The position numbers were made by a program, and so were the translations under genes. A model generated the notes under the pieces. That model was not told the DNA's origin. It ran no database searches and saw nothing but the letters and a program-made list of their open reading frames with translations. A DNA stretch of 64,000 nt from an uncultured Prevotellaceae bacterium (lineage in GTDB: Bacteria; Bacteroidota; Bacteroidia; Bacteroidales; Bacteroidaceae): positions 30,297 through 94,296 of the forward strand of contig CACYYG010000010.1 in assembly GCA_902778535.1 (NCBI GenBank). The letters are read 5' to 3'. Of this stretch, positions 39,723 to 48,193 are shown in pieces. Position 1 is the stretch's first letter. Each line of letters opens with the position of its first letter.

Positions 39723-39757
39723 CACCCAACGAACGCAAATCTTACACATTATTTATT

Positions 39758-40219
39758 ATGGGATACATACAGAAAAACTTGATGGAGGGCGAGAAGGTAA
39801 TGTACGAAGCCAAGTTCCACGGCATCGTCTATTTTTGGCCATGCTTTTTTTCCATTTTGGCCATCGGCATTTTCTTCATCAGCAGCTGGAGCTTCCTGCT
39901 ACGCCTCATCCTGGTGCTGGCCGTGTGGCTGATTGCTTTCATCTTTGCGATAGTCATCAATGGGGGGAAGCAATATGTGCTGACCAACAAACGGCTCATC
40001 TTCAAAAAGGGCATCGTCAAGCGCACATCGTTTGAACTGCTGCTGCGCAAGTGCGAGGGCATCCGCATCGAACAGTCCATCATGGGCCGCCTGTTCAGCT
40101 ACGGCAGCGTGTATGTGACAACAGGCGAGGCCACCAACCGCTACGACTACATCAAGCGTCCGCTGGAATTCAGCACCAGCATCAACCAGCAGATTGACAA
40201 CGTCAAGGACGACAAGTAG
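39758..40219 (+). CDS. PH domain-containing membrane protein
   Basis: 153-residue protein with a short N-terminal strand (YIQKNLMEGEKVMYEAKFHG), two adjacent membrane segments (about 30-70, WPCFFSILAIGIFFISSW and LLRLILVLAVWLIAFIFAI) and a bacterial PH (YdbS/YdbT-like) domain (about 75-150, GGKQYVLTNKRLIFKKGI...IEQSIMGRLFSYGSV). The LTNKRL and SIMGRLFSYG blocks are characteristic. Start is set by the promoter. Function unknown beyond the fold. luxS begins ten bases after its stop, so the two are probably co-transcribed. Confidence 0.8.
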   Translation: MGYIQKNLMEGEKVMYEAKFHGIVYFWPCFFSILAIGIFFISSWSFLLRLILVLAVWLIAFIFAIVINGGKQYVLTNKRLIFKKGIVKRTSFELLLRKCEGIRIEQSIMGRLFSYGSVYVTTGEATNRYDYIKRPLEFSTSINQQIDNVKDDK

Positions 40220-40229
40220 AGCCTGCTTT

Positions 40230-40724
40230 ATGGAAGTTATACAAAGTTTTACTATCGACCACACACAACTGAAGCCGGGCATCTATGTCTCGCGTGAAGA
40301 CAAAGGATTTACCACTTTCGACCTGCGCATCACCGAGCCTAACAAGGAACCTGCCGTGGCACCGGCAGCCATGCACAGCCTGGAACACCTGATGGCCACC
40401 TGGTTCCGCAACAGCGAGGCAAAGGACAACGTGGTGTACGTTGGACCCATGGGGTGCCTCACGGGCATGTATATCATTATGACGGGGACATACACCGTAG
40501 AGGACATGCGACGCCTGACCATCGCATGCCTGCAGTGGATTCTCACGCAGACGGAAGTACCCGCCACGCGTCCCGAGGCCTGCGGCAACTATCTGCTGCA
40601 CGACCTTCCGATGTGCAAATGGGAATGTACCCGCTATCTCGACCGTCTGCAAAACGATTTCCATAGCGAGTACACTAAACTTCAGATTACTCTGGATGAC
40701 GGCAAGGTCTTTGCCGACGCGTAG
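40230..40724 (+). CDS. luxS: S-ribosylhomocysteine lyase LuxS
   Basis: LuxS splits S-ribosylhomocysteine into homocysteine and the autoinducer-2 precursor DPD, as part of methyl-group recycling. The 164-residue protein has the Fe/Zn site His49, His53 (AMHSLEHLMAT) and Cys129 (PMCKWEC), plus GPMGCLTGMYI containing the catalytic cysteine. No pfs gene is adjacent. It is convergent with the phenylacetate-CoA ligase gene, only two bases separating the stops. Confidence 0.97.
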   Translation: MEVIQSFTIDHTQLKPGIYVSREDKGFTTFDLRITEPNKEPAVAPAAMHSLEHLMATWFRNSEAKDNVVYVGPMGCLTGMYIIMTGTYTVEDMRRLTIACLQWILTQTEVPATRPEACGNYLLHDLPMCKWECTRYLDRLQNDFHSEYTKLQITLDDGKVFADA

Positions 40725-40726
40725 GC

Positions 40727-42034
40727 TTACAATTTGCGTTTGTCGATGACGTGAGAGCTCTTGCCCTGGCTGCGCTCGATGGTGCCGGGAGCCTTCAGCT
40801 GCACCTTGGCGGCAATGCTGAGCACGCTCTTCAGCTTCGAAGCCAGTTTCTTCTCCAGCTGGTCGACGGCGGCAGGCGTGTCGAAGGTTGACGTAAACAC
40901 CTCCTGGCGCAACTCGGCCTGCACCTGCAGGGTGTCGAGGTTGTTTACGCGGTCGACGACGAGCAGATAGTGCGGTGCGAACTCAGGCAGCGAGAGGATG
41001 ACGCTCTCCACCTGCGACGGGAACACATTGATGCCGCGGATGATGAGCATATCGTCTGAGCGGCCCTCGATGCGGCCCATGCGGATGGCGGTGCGGCCAC
41101 AGTCACACTGTCCGTCCATCAGCGAGCAGAGGTCGCGTGTGCGGTAGCGCAGCACAGGCATACCCTCCTTGGTCAGCGTGGTAAAGACAAGCTCGCCCTG
41201 CTGTCCGTTGGGCACGTTCTCCAAAGTGACCGGATTGATAATTTCAGGATAGAAATGGTCCTCACAGATGTGCGAGCCGTGCTGCATTTGGCACTCGTAG
41301 CTCACCGACGGGCCCATCACTTCCGAGAGGCCATAGATGTTGTAGCCTTTCAGACCGAGGCGCTCCTCAATTTCCTTGCGCATGCTCTCCGTCCAGGGCT
41401 CAGCGCCGAAAGCACCGATACGCAGCTTGATCTGCTCCTTCTTGATGCCTAATTTGTCCATCGTCTCGGCTAAGTAGAGAGCATACGACGGTGTGCAGGC
41501 GATGCCAGTGATGCCGAGGTCGCGAATGAGCTTCAGGTGCTTCTCAGTATTGCCCGTGCCGGCAGGGATGACACTGGCTCCAAGATGCTCGACGCCGTAG
41601 TGAGCACCGAGGCCGCCAGTAAACAAGCCATAGCCGTAGGCTACAGAGAAAATGTCGTCGCGGGTAACGCCGTAGGCCGTCAGACAGCGAGCCATGCACT
41701 CGCTCCACACGCCGATGTCCTTGCGGGTGTAGCCAACGATGGTAGGATTGCCGGTAGTGCCTGATGAAGCGTGCACGCGGATGATCTCGCTCTGCGGAGC
41801 GGCCTGCAGACCGAAGGGATAGTTGTCGCGCAGGTCTTTCTTCGTGGTAAAGGGAAGCTTCTTGATATCCTCGATGGTCTGTATGTCGTCAGGACGGATG
41901 TCTAATTCCTGCAGCTTGTTACGGTAGAAGGGTACATTATGATACACATACTCCACAATCTTGTGAAGTCTTTTTCCCTGAAGCGCGCTCATCTCGTCGC
42001 GGCTCATACATTCTTTGTTAGGGTTCCAAATCAT
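40727..42034 (-). CDS. Phenylacetate-CoA ligase
   Basis: AMP-forming ligase of 435 residues that activates phenylacetate or related aryl acids with CoA. The AMP-binding motif is HASSGTTGNPTIVGYT (about residue 90). YGLSEVMGPSVSYEC and RTRDLCSLMDGQCDCGRT are PaaK hallmarks, and the C-terminus ends with the catalytic-lysine region (GTIERSQGKSSHVIDKRKL). In anaerobic gut bacteria such enzymes work with 2-oxoacid:ferredoxin oxidoreductases on aromatic amino-acid products; none is in this window. It is last in the minus-strand operon. Confidence 0.92.
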   Translation of the reverse strand: MIWNPNKECMSRDEMSALQGKRLHKIVEYVYHNVPFYRNKLQELDIRPDDIQTIEDIKKLPFTTKKDLRDNYPFGLQAAPQSEIIRVHASSGTTGNPTIVGYTRKDIGVWSECMARCLTAYGVTRDDIFSVAYGYGLFTGGLGAHYGVEHLGASVIPAGTGNTEKHLKLIRDLGITGIACTPSYALYLAETMDKLGIKKEQIKLRIGAFGAEPWTESMRKEIEERLGLKGYNIYGLSEVMGPSVSYECQMQHGSHICEDHFYPEIINPVTLENVPNGQQGELVFTTLTKEGMPVLRYRTRDLCSLMDGQCDCGRTAIRMGRIEGRSDDMLIIRGINVFPSQVESVILSLPEFAPHYLLVVDRVNNLDTLQVQAELRQEVFTSTFDTPAAVDQLEKKLASKLKSVLSIAAKVQLKAPGTIERSQGKSSHVIDKRKL

Positions 42035-42091
42035 AGTTAAGTAAAGAAAAAGTTTTTATTTAAACAATGAGTATTCCTTCATATCACAAGT

Positions 42092-43192
42092 TTATTCAGA
42101 TTTCTTTTCATTGCGATTGACAACGGTGACGACAGCTTGAGCAAGCGAGAGAAAAGCCTGACCCGACATGGAGTCGATATTTGTGACCACGGGAGCGCCG
42201 CCGTCGCCCGCCTCGCAAACGCTCTGCACTAATGGCAGCTGCGCCAGCAGGGGCACACCCATCTCTTCGGCCAGATGCTTGCAGCCCTCGCGTCCGAAAA
42301 TGTAGTAGCGATTCTGAGGCAATTCGGCAGGAGTGAACCACGCCATATTCTCCACCAGTCCGAGGATGGGCACTTTCACCTTCTCGTTCATATACATATC
42401 AATGCCCTTGCGTGCATCGGCCAGCGCCACCTGTTGCGGCGTGCTGACAATGATGGCGCCAGAGAGGTGGAGCATCTGCAGAATGGAGAGGTGGATGTCG
42501 CTAGTGCCCGGCGGTGTGTCGAGAATAAAGTAGTCGAGTTCGCCCCAGTCAGCATCGGCAATAAGCTGTTTCAAGGCGTTGCAGGCCATACCGCCACGCC
42601 AAAGCATAGCTGTTTGCGGAGCCACGAAGAAACCTATGCTGAGCATCTTCACGCCATACTTCTCCAAAGGGAGGATGAGGTCGCGCCCGTCCTTGTTTAC
42701 AGAATAGATTTTCTCACTCTCTGCGCCCATCATCTTAGGAATGGACGGGCCGAAGATGTCAGCGTCGAGCAGGCCCACACGATAGCCCAAACGGGCAAGT
42801 GCCACGGCCAAGTTGACGGCCACGGTGCTCTTGCCTACGCCGCCCTTGCCGCTACTGACGGCCACGATGTGCTTTACGTCTGGCAGAAGCTGCTCGTCGG
42901 CAGGCCGTGCCTTGTTCTTGAACTCGGTAACGATCTCCACTTCCACGTCTTTTGAAACATTATAGTGAATGGCAGCCTCGGCCGCCTTGACCGTCGACTT
43001 CAAGAAGGGATCTGTGTCGCGCGGAAACTCCAGCACCACCTTCACCTTCCAGTTTTTCCCCTCTTGAGGAGGATTGAGCGGGGTGACGACGGGCGTGTCG
43101 GCCACCATGCCGCTCTCAACGATGTTTTTCTTCGTGCCCGCATACATCACAGTGGCGAGCGCGTCCAATATCATTTTCGGATATAGTGTCAT
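42092..43192 (-). CDS. Mrp/ApbC-type Fe-S carrier ATPase
   Basis: Deviant P-loop ATPase of 366 residues that carries and transfers Fe-S clusters. It has an N-terminal DUF59-like part, the Walker A motif AVSSGKGGVGKSTVAVNLA (about 111), LLDADIFGPSIPKMMG and DTPPGTSDIHLS. The CxxC pair normally found after VENM is absent: the sequence reads VENMAWFTPAELPQNRYYIFG. I recall the same block from other Bacteroidota. Residues about 36-45 (PLNPPQEGKN) look like a remnant of a hairpin repeat. Confidence 0.9.
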   Translation of the reverse strand: MTLYPKMILDALATVMYAGTKKNIVESGMVADTPVVTPLNPPQEGKNWKVKVVLEFPRDTDPFLKSTVKAAEAAIHYNVSKDVEVEIVTEFKNKARPADEQLLPDVKHIVAVSSGKGGVGKSTVAVNLAVALARLGYRVGLLDADIFGPSIPKMMGAESEKIYSVNKDGRDLILPLEKYGVKMLSIGFFVAPQTAMLWRGGMACNALKQLIADADWGELDYFILDTPPGTSDIHLSILQMLHLSGAIIVSTPQQVALADARKGIDMYMNEKVKVPILGLVENMAWFTPAELPQNRYYIFGREGCKHLAEEMGVPLLAQLPLVQSVCEAGDGGAPVVTNIDSMSGQAFLSLAQAVVTVVNRNEKKSE

Positions 43193-43208
43193 GTCTTTTC
43201 TTCTGTAG

Positions 43209-43646
43209 TTAGAGGTCGTTATATGTACTTAGTTCTGGAGCTTCCACCCCTTCCAGCTTCACTTCCTGCTTGCGATAGCCACTGCTGGTGAAAATGGCGA
43301 CGAGGCGTCCCTGCTCGTCGGTGACACGCACCTCGGCGTATGGCATACGGTGGTGGTCTACCAACTCGCGGGCTTCTGCGAAGATGGTAGCGCCAAGAGG
43401 CACTGAACGGAAGAAACTGATGTTGGAGCTGGTGCTGACAGTAAGCACCAAGTGGCTGTTGACTGCCGCAGCGAAGGCCAGGTCGGCCAGTGTAAAGATG
43501 GCACCGCCCTGGCAGACGTCACCGCCGTTGAGGTGGCGCTCCTCCACAGTCATCGTGGCACGGGCATATCCCTCACGTATCTCTGTCAGCTCACAGCCTG
43601 CAAGCACGGCAAAGCGGTCGCCCTTGAAGAATTCTTTTAATGTCAT
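43209..43646 (-). CDS. PaaI-like hotdog-fold thioesterase
   Basis: 145-residue hotdog-fold protein of the PaaI/YdiI group, which hydrolyse acyl- or aryl-CoA thioesters. Visible blocks are GYARATMTVEERHLNGGDVCQGGAIFTLADLAFAAAVNS, where the HLNGGDVCQGG loop carries the catalytic positions, and SNISFFRSVPLGATIFAEA. Lying in one operon with a phenylacetate-CoA ligase, it could clear excess aryl-CoA; this is inference. Confidence 0.85.
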   Translation of the reverse strand: MTLKEFFKGDRFAVLAGCELTEIREGYARATMTVEERHLNGGDVCQGGAIFTLADLAFAAAVNSHLVLTVSTSSNISFFRSVPLGATIFAEARELVDHHRMPYAEVRVTDEQGRLVAIFTSSGYRKQEVKLEGVEAPELSTYNDL

Positions 43647-43662
43647 AGCTTCCAGCTCCTAC

Positions 43663-45855
43663 TCACTTCAGGTAGTCTTCAAAATACTGGGTGATGCGTT
43701 CATGCAAATGCACACTGGCATGTCCAGCCATATTGTGGCCCTCGCCAGGATAGACAAAGAAATCGGGCTGAGTTTCAGCCTCCACGCAGGCTTTGAGGAA
43801 CGACAGCGCGTGCTGCGGCACGACGGTGGGATCGTTGTAGCCGATGATGATCTGCAGCTTACCCTTCAGGTTCTTGGCCTTGTTGATGAGGCTGGTTTTC
43901 TCGTAGCCCTCGGGGTTCTGCTGCGGCGTGTCCATATAGCGCTCGCCGTACATCACCTCGTACCACTTCCAGTCGATGACGGGCCCGCCGGCCACGCCCA
44001 CCTTAAAGACATCGGGATAGTTGGTCATCAGCGAGATGGTCATAAAGCCGCCGTAGCTCCAGCCGTGCACGCCGAGGCGGTTCATGTCAACGTATGGCAG
44101 GGTCTTGAGGTAGTCCACGCCCTTCATCTGGTCCTGCATCTCCACCTGTCCGAGCTGGCGGAAGGTGGCCTGCTCGAAGTCGCGGCCTCGATGTTCCGAG
44201 CCGCGATTGTCGAGAATGAAGACAATGTAGCCTTTCTGCGCCATGTAGGTCTCCCACGAGCGGCTGGCCCAGTGCCACGAGGCCTCAATGTTGTGGGCAT
44301 GCGGGCCGCCGTAGACATAGACCACGGTGGGATACTTGTTCTCGGGGTTGAAGTTGCAAGGCTTCACCATGCGGTAATAGAGGTCAGTCACGCCGTCGGC
44401 AGCCTTGATGCTGCCACACTCGAATATAGGCTGCTCATAGCCCGCCCACGGGTCTTCAGCCTCCAAGAGGTTGACGTGGCCCGGCGTTTTCTTCGTGATG
44501 TCCACAACGTCGATGACGCGTGCCCTTGTCGGTGTGGAATAAGTATCGACAAGGAAATTGCCTGACGCCGACAACTGGGCACGGTGTACGCCGTCGACGC
44601 TTTCGAGCCCTGTTATCTGGCCTTTGGGCAGGCTGACGCTGTAGAGGCGGCGGTGCAGCGGATGCTCCTTGTTGGCGGCAAAGACGATGCTCTTCGTCTT
44701 CGCGTTAAAGCCTATCACCTCCAATACTTCCCACGGTCCTTTGGTAAGCTGCTTCACCAGTTCGCCCTTCACATTATATATATACAAGTGGTTGTAGCCA
44801 TCCTTGCGGCTCTGCATGATGAACAGGCTGCTGTCCCAAGGCAGAAACAGGATGGGATTCAGCGGCTCCACGTATTTGTCGCTGGTTTCGCGGCACAGTT
44901 CGGCCAGGCGCTCACCCGTTGCGGCATCATAGCTGACAAGGCGGCAGTCGTTCTGGTCGCGGTTCAGTTCAAACATATAGATGATCTTGGCATCGGGACT
45001 CCAGGCAATATTGGTGAAGTAGCAGGGAGCCTGAGGCTGCGATGGCACCGCAGCATATTCAACAGCAGGAGTTTTGAGAAAGACCGTTTTTTTAGTTTTC
45101 AGGTCGTAGACACCGACGGTGACCACGTGGGTGTTTGTGCCAGCCATCGGGTATTTGTCGGGCTGAAGCTCGGCAATGCGCGGGTCAATATCCACCTGCG
45201 GGTAATCAGTCACCATCGACTGGTCCATGCGGTAGAAGGCGAGGCGCTGGCCGTCAGGACTCCAGAACGTTCCCTTGTAGATGCCGAACTCGTCGCGATG
45301 TACGCTCTTGCCATAGACGATGTTGTCTGAACCGTCGGTTGTGAGCTGCTGCTTGTTGCCGTCGGCATCGACGACGAAGAGCTGGTTTTTCTCTACGTAT
45401 GCTGTGGCGCGCGACTTGCTGTTCCAGTCGTTGGCCTCCTGCCCGCTGATGCTGTCCTGCCACACAAGCTGCTTCGCCTTGAAATCGACGAGCACGAAAG
45501 CACGACGATTGCCGACGGCGACAATAGGCTTGTCGGCGTAGGGGAAAGTGGCATTTGTGAGCTGACGCACCTGCGTCCTTTCACCGTCGCAGCCAGCCCA
45601 CTCGTTAATCTGGTCAAGAGTGAAGAGCAGTTTCTTCTTTCCCGTCTTTTTATCGATTATGTTACATTCTTCCACATCGGTCTGCACCAGCTGGTCGCCC
45701 CACCACGTGAGGAACATGTTCTGCGGACGCAGGCTGTGATAGTTGCGCCCGCCAAAATTCAAGTCTTCAAGAGTGAAAAGCTTTTGCTGTGCAGGCATAG
45801 GAAGAATAAAAGAATAAACCAGTAAAAGAATAAAAAGGATTCTACGCATCATCAT
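43663..45855 (-). CDS. Secreted S9 prolyl oligopeptidase (DPP IV-like)
   Basis: Periplasmic serine peptidase of 730 residues, DPP IV/prolyl tripeptidyl type. I start at 45855 (MMMRRILFILLLVYSFILP) because it gives the signal peptide; a longer open frame upstream overlaps the methyltransferase gene and has unrelated composition. An N-terminal beta-propeller (DPP IV N-like) is followed by the alpha/beta-hydrolase domain with Ser600 in GWSYGGFM, Asp in IIGYNDPTV and His in GEGHNMAGH. Such enzymes remove X-Pro di- or tripeptides during peptide utilisation. Confidence 0.93.
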   Translation of the reverse strand: MMMRRILFILLLVYSFILPMPAQQKLFTLEDLNFGGRNYHSLRPQNMFLTWWGDQLVQTDVEECNIIDKKTGKKKLLFTLDQINEWAGCDGERTQVRQLTNATFPYADKPIVAVGNRRAFVLVDFKAKQLVWQDSISGQEANDWNSKSRATAYVEKNQLFVVDADGNKQQLTTDGSDNIVYGKSVHRDEFGIYKGTFWSPDGQRLAFYRMDQSMVTDYPQVDIDPRIAELQPDKYPMAGTNTHVVTVGVYDLKTKKTVFLKTPAVEYAAVPSQPQAPCYFTNIAWSPDAKIIYMFELNRDQNDCRLVSYDAATGERLAELCRETSDKYVEPLNPILFLPWDSSLFIMQSRKDGYNHLYIYNVKGELVKQLTKGPWEVLEVIGFNAKTKSIVFAANKEHPLHRRLYSVSLPKGQITGLESVDGVHRAQLSASGNFLVDTYSTPTRARVIDVVDITKKTPGHVNLLEAEDPWAGYEQPIFECGSIKAADGVTDLYYRMVKPCNFNPENKYPTVVYVYGGPHAHNIEASWHWASRSWETYMAQKGYIVFILDNRGSEHRGRDFEQATFRQLGQVEMQDQMKGVDYLKTLPYVDMNRLGVHGWSYGGFMTISLMTNYPDVFKVGVAGGPVIDWKWYEVMYGERYMDTPQQNPEGYEKTSLINKAKNLKGKLQIIIGYNDPTVVPQHALSFLKACVEAETQPDFFVYPGEGHNMAGHASVHLHERITQYFEDYLK

Positions 45856-45862
45856 TCTTCTG

Positions 45863-47401
45863 TTATTTTTTGCGTTTGCCGCCGCTGCGGTCGAAGCGCT
45901 CATGGCCGCCACGGTTTTCTGAACTCTTGTACTGGGGTTTTCCGCCACGCCTGTCGAAACGGTCGCTCTTGTGGTCGAAACGGTCGCCGCCCTTACGGTC
46001 AAAACGGTCGCCGCCCTTACGGTCGGGTCGTGTGCCCTTGCGGTCGAAGCGCTCGCGGTTTTCACGGCGGTCGCCCTTGTACTCCCTGCGCTCTTCGCCC
46101 AGTTCGTGGCGATGGAAAGTGAATGAGCGTATGTCGGCATCCTCGTTCTCTTCCTGCTCAGTCAGCCGCTGCTTGAACTCACGCTCTTTCTTGAACCGGT
46201 GTGTCTGAGCCATCTGGCGCTTCTCCTCCTCCGTCTTCACGGTGCCGCCCTCACTGCGGAACTGCCTCATCTTGCCGTCGAACATCTGGTATTTGCGCAG
46301 CTCGCACTCCAAGGAGCCGTTGTAGAGAGGAATCTTGATGCTGGGCTTGAGACCAATCTGCTCGAAACACTCCTCGCGATAGCTGAGAATCCAGGCATCG
46401 CCGCCCATGAACTGATGCTTCAGCCTTTCGCCAATCATGCGATAGGTCTCCAGAAGGTTGGGCGTGCTGATGCGCTCGCCATACGGCGGATTGGTAACGA
46501 TGATGGCCTTATCCTTGGGCTGGGTGAAGTCCTTGAAGTCCTGCTGCTCCACGCTGATGCAGTCGCTCAATCCGGCAGCCTTGACATTTGTGCGGGCCGT
46601 ATTGACGGCCTTGAAGTCGATGTCGTAGCCGTAGATGTGATGGTTGAACTCCCGTTCCTGCGAGTCATCGTTGTAGATGCGGTCGAAGAGGTCGGCGTCG
46701 AAGTCGGTCCACTTCTCAAAGGCATATTCCTTGCGGAACAGCCCCGGCGCCATATTGCGTGCGATGAGGGCAGCCTCGATGAGGAACGTGCCGGAGCCGC
46801 ACATCGGGTCGATGAAATCGGTCTCGCCCTGCCAGCCCGTCATCAGGATGATGCCGGCAGCCAACACCTCGTTGATGGGTGCCTCGACGCTCTCCTGACG
46901 GTAGCCTCGGCGGTGCAGGCTCTCGCCGCTGCTGTCGAGGCAGAGCGTGCACTGGTCGTCGGCCACGTGTATGTGGAGGCGCAAATCAGGATTGGCCACC
47001 GAAATGTTAGGCCGCTTGCCGGTGCGCTCGCGCAACTGGTCGACAATGGCGTCCTTCACCTTGTAGCTGACAAACTTCGAGTGGCGGAACTCTTCGCTGA
47101 ACACGACGCTGTCGACGGCAAAAGTCTTGTCGTCGCTCAGGTAGTCAGTCCAGTCGAGTTTCTTGATTTCTTCGTAGACGTCGTCGGCACTGTGAGCCTT
47201 GAAACGATGAATGGGTTTGAGAATCTTGATGGCAGTATGCAACTGGAAATTGGCGCGGTACATCATTTCCTTGTCACCTGTAAACGACACCATGCGTCTG
47301 CCTATCTGCACGTCGTTGGCCCCCAGTTGAGTCAGCTCTTTCGCAAGGACGGGCTCCAGTCCCATAAATGTTTTCGCGATGAGCTCAAATGTTTGTTCCA
47401 T
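45863..47401 (-). CDS. THUMP-domain class I rRNA methyltransferase with basic repeat tail
   Basis: RlmL/YpsC-like 23S rRNA guanine-N2 methyltransferase, 512 residues. Residues about 1-160 contain the N-terminal ferredoxin-like and THUMP parts, followed by the SAM fold (DPMCGSGTFLIEAALIA about 205) and catalytic motif IVTNPPYGERIS (about 305). The last ~65 residues consist of imperfect DRFDRKGG-type repeats, an RNA-binding-looking RGG/RKG tail absent from the E. coli protein. It heads the five-gene minus-strand operon; the promoter at 47427-47457 supports this. Confidence 0.9.
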   Translation of the reverse strand: MEQTFELIAKTFMGLEPVLAKELTQLGANDVQIGRRMVSFTGDKEMMYRANFQLHTAIKILKPIHRFKAHSADDVYEEIKKLDWTDYLSDDKTFAVDSVVFSEEFRHSKFVSYKVKDAIVDQLRERTGKRPNISVANPDLRLHIHVADDQCTLCLDSSGESLHRRGYRQESVEAPINEVLAAGIILMTGWQGETDFIDPMCGSGTFLIEAALIARNMAPGLFRKEYAFEKWTDFDADLFDRIYNDDSQEREFNHHIYGYDIDFKAVNTARTNVKAAGLSDCISVEQQDFKDFTQPKDKAIIVTNPPYGERISTPNLLETYRMIGERLKHQFMGGDAWILSYREECFEQIGLKPSIKIPLYNGSLECELRKYQMFDGKMRQFRSEGGTVKTEEEKRQMAQTHRFKKEREFKQRLTEQEENEDADIRSFTFHRHELGEERREYKGDRRENRERFDRKGTRPDRKGGDRFDRKGGDRFDHKSDRFDRRGGKPQYKSSENRGGHERFDRSGGKRKK

Positions 47402-47426
47402 TAAGTAAAAAAGCTTTTTCAGCCTG

Positions 47427-47457
47427 CAAAGTTAAGGAATTGCAGGGAAAGAGCAAA
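47427..47457 (-). promoter_or_regulatory. Promoter of the methyltransferase-S9-thioesterase-mrp-ligase operon
   Basis: On the minus strand: TTTG (47457-47454), 19 bp, TAACTTTG (47434-47427). Both elements match consensus. The leader is about 20 bases. Confidence 0.75.
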
Positions 47458-47619
47458 AGAAAAAAAGGTTTTTCTTTTTCTGATGAGGAAAAACTTCGCA
47501 TTTTTGCAAACAGGCGCTGCCCTTCCCCACCTCCGTAAGGGTCGGGATGGCCGAAGGCGGAGGCGGGGCGTTGACCGCCTATGAGGGGTGGTGAGCTGGC
47601 TGCGCAATCCTGGTTAAAA

Positions 47620-48043
47620 TGTAAAGAAATTTTATTCCGATTTCTTTACAAAAAAAATTCGTGAAATAGAAGCGGGAAGACAGCGTTTTGCGGTCTGACA
47701 GTCATCGGATGAGCATGAGCGAGGTCCAGAAATTGCACACGCGTATGGGTTTTGTGCAGCTTTTCAGCCTCTAACAGGGGCTTTTTTTGCCTCAGAAGGG
47801 CTTACTTTTGCTCAAAAAGAGGCTCCGCGTGAAAAAAAGGCATTGACTTTTTTTCATGGGGATATACCTTTTTGAAAACGCGGATGCTCCCGAAAAGCAG
47901 GAATATGAGCTAAGCGACTATCAATCAGCAAAATAGACAACCCCTCTCATTTTCGCGTTTTTTCAAGCAAATTATCCTGTCGTGAATTCTGAGCCATTCT
48001 CAGCATCGCAAAACCCTGTTATTGCTCCTGTTTTGTAAAGAAA
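47620..48043 (+). repeat. Copy B of a degenerate ~430-bp intergenic element
   Basis: It begins with a hairpin TGTAAAGAAA/TTTCTTTACA (47620-47650) and ends with TTTTGTAAAGAAAA (48030-48043). Internal blocks shared with 29590-30040 are listed under copy A. A central hairpin TGAAAAAAAG/CTTTTTTTCA (47830-47856) sits where copy A has its 24-bp palindrome. Confidence 0.75.
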
Positions 48044-48057
48044 AATGACTAGGATGA

Positions 48058-48169
48058 TTCGGAGGTGCGGGGGTGCGGAGGTACGGGGGTACGAGAATAG
48101 CTTGCAGCCTGCTTTCAGCGTAAGGTCTATTCTCGTACCCCCGCACCACCGTACCCCCGTACCCCCGAA
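48058..48169. repeat. Intergenic GC-rich hairpin element
   Basis: Forty-three-base arms (48058-48100 and 48127-48169) with about five mismatches around a 26-base loop. Arms consist of 8-bp units GGGGTGCG, GAGGTACG and GGGGTACG and end inside with GGGGGTACGAGAATAG. Same family as the element in the U32 gene. It lies 24 bp past the cytidylyltransferase stop and could also protect or end that mRNA. Confidence 0.9.
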
Positions 48170-48193
48170 AATTGCCAGCTTATTATTTAACGA

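Larger units (their letters stand above)
39350..39757. other. Divergent intergenic region with promoter pair and palindromes
   Basis: The 408 bp between two divergent genes hold a 22-bp-period palindrome array (39433-39504), a minus-strand promoter (39621-39652) and a plus-strand -7 element (39715-39722). The palindromes fall inside the predicted 5' leader of the minus-strand gene. Confidence 0.7.
47402..48193. other. 792-bp intergenic region with two repeat elements
   Basis: No convincing gene. It contains the methyltransferase promoter (47427-47457), copy B of the ~430-bp element (47620-48043) and a 112-bp GC-rich hairpin element (48058-48169). The stretch 47515-47600 is GC-rich with short inverted repeats but no feature I can name. 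Confidence 0.7.

Noticed and set aside
45856-46140. N-terminal extension of the S9 peptidase by 95 codons
   Set aside because: It overlaps the 3' end of the methyltransferase gene, is Thr/Ala/Val repeats out of frame with the RKG tail, and would bury the signal peptide.
46199-47404. 401-codon plus-strand open frame opposite the methyltransferase gene
   Set aside because: It is an antisense shadow; no motif, and the promoter at 47427-47457 points the other way.
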